Below are positions 42,101 to 51,244 of a DNA stretch of 64,000 nt, piece after piece (the first letter of the stretch is position 1; each line of letters begins with the position of its first letter). Made by a program: the position numbers and the translations under genes. Location of the stretch: contig JAUCEF010000006.1 of the NCBI GenBank assembly GCA_033558025.1, forward strand, positions 1,550,001-1,614,000. Direction: 5' to 3'. This stretch comes from Phytophthora sp. 'mugwort'. Taxonomy: Eukaryota > Oomycota > Peronosporomycetes > Peronosporales > Peronosporaceae. The notes under the pieces were generated by a model. That model was given only the letters and a program-made list of their open reading frames with translations. It was not told the DNA's origin and did not search any database.

Positions 42101-45100
42101 AGGAACGCGTGCTTTCTGCTGTGTCCCAACAAATTTTGGCGATCCAGAGTGGAGTGTCTTCATTGAAGGTCTGTAAGACTGCTGACAACTCGCAGGCGCT
42201 CACGAAGAGTAGCAGTGCCACCGTTACCATCGAGTTGCTGAGCAAGAGCGTTAAGCTAAACCCTGACGTGGGTATCTTTGTGACGATGAACCCGGGTTAC
42301 GCTGGGCGATCGAATCTACCGGACAACCTGAAGCAACTGTTCCGTAGCATTGCAATGGTCGCCCCGGATCGCGAATTGATCGCACAGGTGATGTTGTTTT
42401 CGCAAGGAATTACCACAGCGGAGCAAATCTCGGCCAAGGTTGTACTTTTGTTCAACCTCTGCGAAGACCAGCTGTCGAAGCAACCCCACTATGATTTCGG
42501 ACTTCGCGCCTTAAAGAGTGTTCTGGTGAGTGCTGGCCAGCTCAAGCGAAAGATCACCCAATCGCAAGATGGTGCGACTCCGGCAAACGTTGAGGAGCTG
42601 GAGACGAAGGCGCTGATCGGTTCGATTACAGACACGATTTTACCAAAGCTAGTTTCCCACGATGTTCCAGTGTTTGAGACACTTCTGAAGGGAGTATTCC
42701 CGGGCACTGAAGCTCATCGTATTGAAGAAGATAACCTTCGTGCGAAGATCGTTGAACTCGCGAAGAAGGAGAACTACGTTGCAAATGGTCAATGGGTTGA
42801 AAAGGCTCTACAGTTATACCAGGTCATGCAACTTCGTCACGGCGTAATGCTCGTTGGCGCATCTGGAACAGGAAAGTCGAGCGCGTGGCGGGTGCTGATG
42901 GATGCTATGGAACTTGTTGATGGCGTCAAGGGCGAGGCACACGTGATTGACCCGAAGGCCCTCTCGAAGGAGCACCTCTATGGTGTTCTTGATAACACAA
43001 CACTTGAGTGGACAGACGGTGTGTTCACACATTTGCTCCGGCAGGTGCTGAATAGTGTGCGAGGTGAAAGTGAGAAGCGACACTGGATTATTTTTGATGG
43101 CGACGTGGACCCAGAGTGGGCTGAGAATTTGAACTCCGTGCTGGATGACAACCGCCTGCTGACACTTCCGTCAGGCGAACGTCTTGAGATTCCGCCGAAT
43201 GTGTGGATCATGATGGAAACAGAAACACTGCGCTATGCGACTCTGGCGACTGTCAGTCGCTGTGGCATGGTTTGGTTTTCGCATGATACGGTCAAGACGT
43301 GCCATATCGTAGAGCACTATCTGCTGAAGATGCGGGATGACGTATCTGTTGTTTCATCATTCTCACTCCAACCGAGTGAAAATGAGCTCGCAAAGAAGAC
43401 CGCGCACACCTATGTCGCTCTTCTCCGAGACCTGATTGACCGTGGCGATGGCATGCTCTCGTTGATCGAGATTTGTTTGGAGCAGGCGATGGGCCAAACA
43501 CACATCATGGAGGTCACGACACTACGCCTGCTAATGTCGATGTTTACATTACTGGGACGGGGATTGTCTCGCATTAACGAGTACAACGAAGGCCACTCGG
43601 ACTTCCCAATGACGGTTGACCAGATGTCACGCTTTATTCCGAAGTGGTTTGTATTCTCTATCCTGTGGGGCTTCGGGGGCTCGATGGACTCGGCAAATCG
43701 TATGATCTTGTGTGATTTCGTTGTGCAAACGCTTGAAAACCGCTTGATATTCCCTGTTTCGGGGTCGTCGAGTTCGGACAACAGTCTGCTTGAGTACGAA
43801 GTTAATATTGATGACGGCGAATGGCGCCAGTGGTTACGATCGATCCCGCAGCTGGATCTTGAGAGCCATCAAGTATTATCAACTGATGTCGTCGTGACAA
43901 CAGTGGATACAATTCGTCACGTTGAAGTGCTGCGAGGATGGCTTTCCCAGCATCGTCCACTCATTCTGTGTGGCCCTCCCGGTAGTGGTAAGACGATGAC
44001 CTTGACGTCAACGATCAGCTCACTCCCTGAATTTGAATTTGCGAGCCTCAATTTCTCGTCTGGTACTTCTCCTGATCTTATTTTGAAGACGTTCTCTCAG
44101 TATTGTGAGTACAAGCGTACTCCTAACGGAATGCTGGTGGCACCGAATGCTCCGGAGAAATGGCTTGTTGTGTTCTGTGATGAGATCAATCTTCCGGAGG
44201 CTGATCGGTACGGAACACAGCGCGTGATCACATTCTTGAGACAACTGATTGAGCAAGGTGGCTTTTGGCTGGGCGGCAAGAACACCTGGGTGCGTTTGGA
44301 ACGCATTCAGTTTGTTGGTGCCTGCAACCCGCCGACGGATCCAGGACGTGTGCCAATTTCTCTCCGTCTCCTACGTCATGCGCCTGTGCTTCTGGTTGAT
44401 TTCCCGTCGTATCCTTCGTTGAAACAGATTTATGGAACGTTCAACCGTGCTCTGCTGAAGCTGACACCTTCGCTTCGGTCGTACGTGCTGCCGCTTACTG
44501 ATGCGATGGTTGACGTGTATGATAGCAATCAGAAGAAATTCACAGCGGAAATGCAACCGCACTACATTTACAGTCCCCGAGAGCTATCGAGATGGATGCG
44601 TGCGCTGTACGAAGCAATTGAACCGTTGGAATATGAAATTGACATCGAAACACTGGTCAAGCTGGTCTTCCACGAAGCTCTGCGTCTTTTCATGGATCGC
44701 TTGGTGACATCAGATGAGCAAAAGTGGTGTTTTCATATGGTGAAGGAGACACTGAGGAACCATTTCCCACAGAGCGCAACTGCGTTGGAAGTGGTGGAAT
44801 ACGGAGGCCAACACCCAATTTTGTTCAGTACATGGCTTTCCAAGAACTACACTGAAGCCACGACGACTGATCTCCGCAAGCATATTGAAGCTCGCTTGCG
44901 CGTCTTTTACGAAGAAGAGCTGAACGTTCAGCTGGTTGTTTTCGATTCGGTGATCGACCATGTTCTTCGCATTGATCGCGTGCTACGCCAGCCGCTTGGC
45001 CACTTGCTGCTCGTTGGAGAAAGTGGCGCAGGAAAGACCGTTCTGTCCCGTTTCGTTAGCTGGATGAACGGTATGTCCGTGTTCCAAATCAAGCTTACAT

Positions 45101-48100
45101 CAAACTATACCCTGGACAACTTCGATGACGACCTCCGCGTTGTGCTTAAACGATGCGGCTGTGAAGCTGAGAAGATCTGCTTCATCTTTGACGAATCCAA
45201 CGTGCTGGATTCTGCTTTCTTGGAACGCATGAACGCTCTACTTGCATCCGGTGAAGTGCCTGGCCTTTTCGAAGATGATGAATACACGTCACTCATGCAT
45301 GCTTGCCGTGAAGCAGTGCAGCGTGACGGGGTCATAGTGGAGAACACCGAGGACGAACTCTTCCGGTATTTCACCAAGCAGGTGCAGCGAAATCTTCACG
45401 TAGTGTTCACCATGAATCCAGCGTCGGGTGACTTCCAGAACCGTACCAACACGTCTCCTGCTCTCTTCAACCGATGCGTGGTTGACTGGTTCGGCACATG
45501 GAATGACCATGCGCTAGCGCAGGTGGCGTACGAATTTACCAATACGCTGGATCTTGCTGGATCATCGGACTTCGTTGTCCCGGATACTGCTACCGACGTC
45601 TTGACGAAATTGATCCCGCACGTTACTACAGGAATATTCCGTGATGTACTGGTTGGAAGCATCGTTCAGTTCCACCATGCTGTTTTGCTTCACATGCGGC
45701 GTCTTCAGAAGCGCCACATGAAGTACAATCATATTTCTCCTCGAGACTATCTCGAATTCATTCGCCACTTTGTGTCGCTGTATTCAGAGAAGCGTGCACA
45801 ACTGGAGGACCAGCAACTTCACTTGAATGTGGGCGTTCAAAAGCTGCAGGCAACCCATGAGCAAGTGGCGGAGTTGCAAGGCCAGCTCAGTCTAAAGGAG
45901 AAGGAACTAAAGAAGAAGGACGTGGAAGCGAACGAAAAACTCCAGCAGATGGTGCAGGAGCAAAACGAGGCCCAAGAAAAGAAGAAGGATACCGAGGCAC
46001 TTGCTGCTGATCTTGCAAGCAAGGACGAAGAGATCCGCTCTCGGAAGGAAGTTGTCGAGGCAGATCTTGCACAGGCCGAGCCTGCACTTCTGGATGCCCA
46101 GGCGTCTGTGAACTCGATTCGTAAGGCCCAGCTTGATGAAATCCGAGCACTCGCACGCCCTCCTGCTGCCGTCCGAATGACCATGGAGGCAGTGGCGGTG
46201 ATGCTCGGCGAGTCGAGCTTGGAATGGGCTGACTTACGTCGTTTTATTCGAAAAGAGGACTTTATCTCCCAGGTTGTGAACTTCGACTCTGAAAAGCTGA
46301 CGGCTCGCCAGCGGCACACGATTCAGATGAACTACGTTGACAAGGTTGATGAATTTGATTACGAAAAGGTGAATCGTGCGTCGAAAGCTTGCGGTCCTCT
46401 TTACAAATGGATTGTTTCGCAGCTTAACTACACAAATATCCTGCATAAGATTCAACCGTTGCGAAACGAGGTGCAGACACTAATCGACACGTCATCGGAT
46501 CTGCGTGAGCGATACGAGCAGGCCAAAAATACTATTGATGCGCTCGAGATTCGTATTGAAAACTTCAAGCACGAGTATGCGGCATTGATCAATGAGGCGC
46601 AGATTATCACGAATGATATGGCTTCTGTGTCCAAGAAGGTGGAGCGTTCCGTGGCGCTGCTGAAGAGTCTGCTGCAAGAGAGTGAGCGATGGGAAGCTGG
46701 CTCTAATGACTTCGACACTCAGATGAAGACGCTTGTGGGCGACACATTGTTGTCATCTGCATTTCTCACTTACATCGGTTTCCTTGATTTCCAGCAGCGA
46801 AAGATTTTGGTTCAGGATTGGCGTGATATTTTGGACTCGATGGGCATCAACACAAAGCCGCAGTTGAGCTTCGTGGACTATCTGTCGCGACCGAATGAAC
46901 AGTTGGAGTGGCAGATGAGCGACTTGCCCTCGGATGAATTGTGCTACGAGAACGCGATTATTCTGCAGCGCTTCCACCGTTTCCCGTTGATTATTGATCC
47001 TTCTGGGCAAGCAAACAATTTCATCATGAAGTACTACAGCCTTAAGACTAGTACGAAGATTGCGCAAACGTCGTTCCTGGACAGTTCTTTTATGAAGGTG
47101 CTAGCCAGTGCTATTCGCTTCGGTACTGCCCTTTTGGTGCACGAAGTGGAGAATATCGACCCAATCCTGAATCCTGTGCTGAACCGTGAACTTTACAAGA
47201 CAGGTGGTCGCGTATTGATTCGCCTCGCTGGCGAGGAAATTGACTACTCCCCGGACTTCCGACTCTTTTTGATTACGAGAGACCCATCGTGTCGTTTCTC
47301 GCCTGATATTTGTAGCCGTGTGACGTTTGTCAATTTCACTGTCACCCCGAGCTCTTTAGAGAGTCAGGGACTGAGCATTCTTCTCAAGAGTGAACAGCCT
47401 GAAGCAGAGGAGAAGCGTAATAATCTTCTGAAGTTGCAGGGCGAGTACCAGGCAAAGCTGCGTGAGCTAGAGGACTCTCTCCTGCAGCAGATTAACAATG
47501 TGCAGGGTAATATTCTGGACGACGATCGGGTCATCAATGCTCTGGAAAGTATGAAGGCAGAGGCTGCCCAAATCTCGCATCAAGTGGCGGAAACAGAAAC
47601 CACGATGGCAATGGTGGAGGAAGCGACGAGTCGCTATCGCCCGCTTGCGAAGGCAAGTTCACGCTTGTTCTTTGCGCTGGAGAACTTGTCCTCGGTGCAC
47701 TTCCTGTACCAGTACTCGCTCGACTTCTTCCTCTCCTTACTGGCCAAGGTATTGGCTCAGCCTGCTGAAGGAGGAGATTCGGCTCGCCTAGCCAGCATTT
47801 CTAGTGGACTCTTCGTGCAGCTTGCTCGGCGCGTGAGTAGAGGTCTGGCTGAGAACGACAAGCTCATGTTTGCACTGCGACTATCTCAGATTTACCTGGA
47901 GCTGGAGCAGCACAGTGCTGCAGTCGCTGAAGCGAAGACGACTATGGATGACAGCAGTGCATTTGATAGACCTACGGATGACGACATGGATATGCTTCTT
48001 GGAAGCTCGACAACTTTCTTCAAGGCTGATAGCGGTGCCCACCGCAGCGAGCTTGAACAGTTGCTGCCGGCTTTCTCAAAGACTGAAATGGACCAGTTGT

Positions 48101-50274
48101 TGAAGCTGATGAAGCTGTCAACGTTCAAGCACCTTGAGACACATGTGCGCGAACACGCTGCAGAGTGGAATGTCTTCGTGAAGGCCCCATTAGCCGAAAA
48201 AGCTCTGCCGGCGGACTGGGATTCTGAATACGTTGCAGCTTCGGCGAGTCCACGTCGTGCAGCCTTCCGAAACGTTATTGTAATTCATTTCTTACGCCCC
48301 GATCGTATCATGTTCGCGTCGGAGCGATACATCGAGCTGGTGTTCACAGCATCGTTCCCATGGCGTGGTGAGATCGAGCTTTCCAAGAACGTTGAGGAAG
48401 ACACTCAGGCAACACGTGGAGTGCTTTTGTGCTCAACGACGGGATTTGATCCAAGCGCACAGATTGACGAGCTTGCGGCGGTCCAGCAGAAGAAATATAA
48501 TTCGGTGTCCATGGGTTCATCAGAGGGGTTCGATGCCGCCGAAAAGGGTCTGAACACGGCTTTAAAGCACGGAACGTGGCTGCTGCTGCGTAATGTGCAT
48601 TTGTGTCCGTCGTGGCTTGTTAGTGTGGAGAAGAAGCTCTACAATGCGCGCGAGAGTGTGCACCCCAACTTTCGTCTGTTTTTGACGAGCGAGATTAACC
48701 CGAACTTGCCGGTGAATCTCGTCCGAATGTGCGATATCTTTGTGTTTGAGCCGCCGAGCGGCATGAAGCTGAGCATGGTGCGATCGCTTGATACAGTGGT
48801 AGCTGATCGCATGAACCGCTCACCTGCTGAACGTGCTCGTCTGTATTTGCTACTTGCTTGGTTCCACGCTCTGGTACATGAGCGACTGCGTTTCGTACCA
48901 ATTGGCTGGTCGAAAACGTACGAGTTCAGTCAGTCTGACTTCCGTGGTGCGTGCGATGTGATTGATCGCTGGGTGGACTCGGTGGCTAGTGGACGCGCGC
49001 ATGTTGCTCCGGATAAAATCCCGTGGACAGCAATTCGAATTACGTTGAAAGAGTCGGTCTACGGTGGCCGCGTGGACAACACATTCGACCAGGAACTGAT
49101 GGACACGCTTTTGGAGCATGTTTTCACAGCAGCCAGCTACGAGAACACCTTCGAACTTGTAGCGCCTGGTGAAGAAAAGGATGCTGGTCTTGTGATTGCC
49201 GAGGGCAAGACCAAGGCGCAGTTTATGGACTGGGTTCTGGCTCTCCCGACCACGAACCCACCTTCGTGGATGGGTCTGCCACGATCGGCGGAGACGATGG
49301 TGCTCATCAGTCAGGGGGCGCGCATGCTGCGTAACTTGCAGGTGATGCAGGACTTCTACGGAAGTGAAAGCGGAGATGATAGCGCTGGCGCAGATGATGA
49401 GAGTAAGATGGTGCTGGGTACCGCTGCTGCCCATGGCGAAGATGCCCGACCCAAGTGGGTAAAGGACCTGGACCGTCGTGTTGGAGCTTGGTTGGAGCTA
49501 TTCCCAGCGGATGGACTTACCATGCCGATTGTGCGGGACCCGGTACACTTCGGTAACCCTGTTTATCGCTGCATGTTCCGTGAACTGGAACTCGGAGCAA
49601 AATTTCTAGGCAATGTGGTTGGCTTGCTACGGACAGTGCAGCAAGTGTGCGCTTACAAGACCAAGCCGTCCAATGAAACGCGCGAAGCCATGCGTACACT
49701 CTACCGGGAGCAGGTGCCTGAGCAATGGGCACAACTGTATCGTGTCTCTAATGACCTCAGCTTGAGCGAATGGCTCACGGACTTATCTCGACGCGTTCAC
49801 CAGTTGAATGCCTTGGCACTCGTCGCTCCGACGGAAATTCTGCAGCAGCCCGGCGGTATCTGGCTGGGTGGATTCTTCTCGCCGGAGGCTTTCGTGACGG
49901 CTGCACGCCAAAGCGCTGCAGCGGATCTTGGCTGCTCGCTGGACGAGCTGCGTCTGCTTGCCGATGTGGAGGATCCTTCGGCTTCAGCAGCTGGTGGATT
50001 TACCGCTCGTGGACTTCTGCTTGAAGGTGCAACGTGGAACTTCACCGGATTTGCACCGTCGAACGAAATTCGCAACAGCCTGTCCGCCCTGCACCTTCGT
50101 TGGGCTCCGCGGAGCGAGGAAACTGAGCATCTTCGACTGCTTCCGGTGTACTCGAACAGCAAGCGCGATACTTTATTCTTCTCCGTGGCGGTTAATGTTG
50201 AGGATGCTGCATTCCCGAAAACGCAATGGGTGCAGCGTTCGGTGGCACTTGTGCTCTGGGAGTTGCTGGCGTAG
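36133..50274 (+). CDS. DYNC1H1: Cytoplasmic dynein 1 heavy chain
   Basis: A single uninterrupted 4713-codon frame, close to the usual dynein-1 size of about 4600 aa. The tail and linker occupy residues 1 to about 1890. AAA1 starts with [19 protein letters not shown] and P-loop GPAGTGKT near residue 1931, followed by [20 protein letters not shown] and [10 protein letters not shown], wording specific to cytoplasmic dynein 1 as opposed to dynein 2 or axonemal chains. AAA2 (GASGTGKS, about 2242), AAA3 (GPPGSGKT, about 2614) and AAA4 (GESGAGKT, about 2962) also keep P-loops. The coiled-coil stalk with the microtubule-binding domain runs about 3220-3530, followed by AAA5, AAA6 and the C-terminal domain ([20 protein letters not shown]). 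The motor drives minus-end-directed cargo transport and spindle and nuclear positioning. Upstream, 35718-36132 has no clear initiator. The lack of introns over 14 kb is notable. Confidence 0.95.
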   Translation: [4713 protein letters not shown]

Positions 50275-51244
50275 ATTTTAATGCGTAGGCATCCATGAAT
50301 GGGAGGGATACATTTTCGATTAAGTGTTTCGAAGTCTTTGTTTGATTAGCTTTTCCTAATTTGGTATGTTGCATTTATTTGAACTGATACAACCTGGTAG
50401 TGACTGGATCATAAAAAACTTAAGACAGCGCAATTTGGTGTCTACTATGCTGTCTCTTTTCGACGTTACTGTTGTTGACCTTTGTTAAAAGAAAGCTGGC
50501 AACTCCACAGATTAAAGCGAAAACCTTTCGCTATGTGCCTCTGGCGCCTGCCGTGCGCTGAGCACAGACCTCTTCGTGCTGAAACTTGCGGATTGCTATT
50601 TGTCCTTCGCCGGCGTGAAGCTAAACGCGTTGCATCTTCGAAGACTTGCAAGGAAGGTTGGCACGTAAGTGGATAGTGATAACTACCCGACTACTGAGGG
50701 CAACAACACTACCCGACTCCAAAGCCGACAAAGTACGAGCGCCACCCCACGCCGAAAAAGCCGAAGGATGATAAAGAAACACCTCAATCTGGATGCGCCG
50801 ATGATCATCACGAATGACCAAGAAGACAAGTCTTGCCTGATGCACTGTGTAGAAAAGAGAGTGAAAAGATGCAGACGAGCTTCAATGAGCCCTCGAGCTC
50901 TTTCCGATGCCCAACACGCCATACAAGGCCATTGCACCGGAAACCTCGTCCAAAGCGTAGGCGTTCGTTTGTGGAGAAGCGCACCGTTCATTCAGTCAAA
51001 ACAAAACACATTTCCCATTGTTGCTAAGATGAGTAGCTAGCAAAATTTCACAACCATTACGGAATTTTTTCTTGCTGTAGCTTGCTTCATTTCTGAATGT
51101 CATTGGTGAAATATACCCGTTTTGCTTTTCAAAAGCACACTGATCCGTGCTTGCTTATCACAAAGCATCACAACATTGGCACACGCCTTATTCCACTTAG
51201 TTGCCTTTTTTGCATACTGAACACGAATGCCGCCTTCCTATTAA
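50275..51244. other. Region between dynein and the 1093-aa gene
   Basis: Contains short frames on the plus strand (50482-50676, 50669-51040) with basic, low-information sequence such as RQSTSATPRRKSRRMIKKHL. They cannot be joined into a convincing gene. 50280-50460 is likely the dynein 3' UTR, AT-rich. The 51245 end of the minus-strand gene follows. Confidence 0.4.

Noticed and set aside
45837..46319. 160-codon minus-strand Ser/Arg-rich frame
   Set aside because: Antisense shadow of the dynein stalk coiled coil; serine-rich because the sense strand is Lys/Glu-rich.
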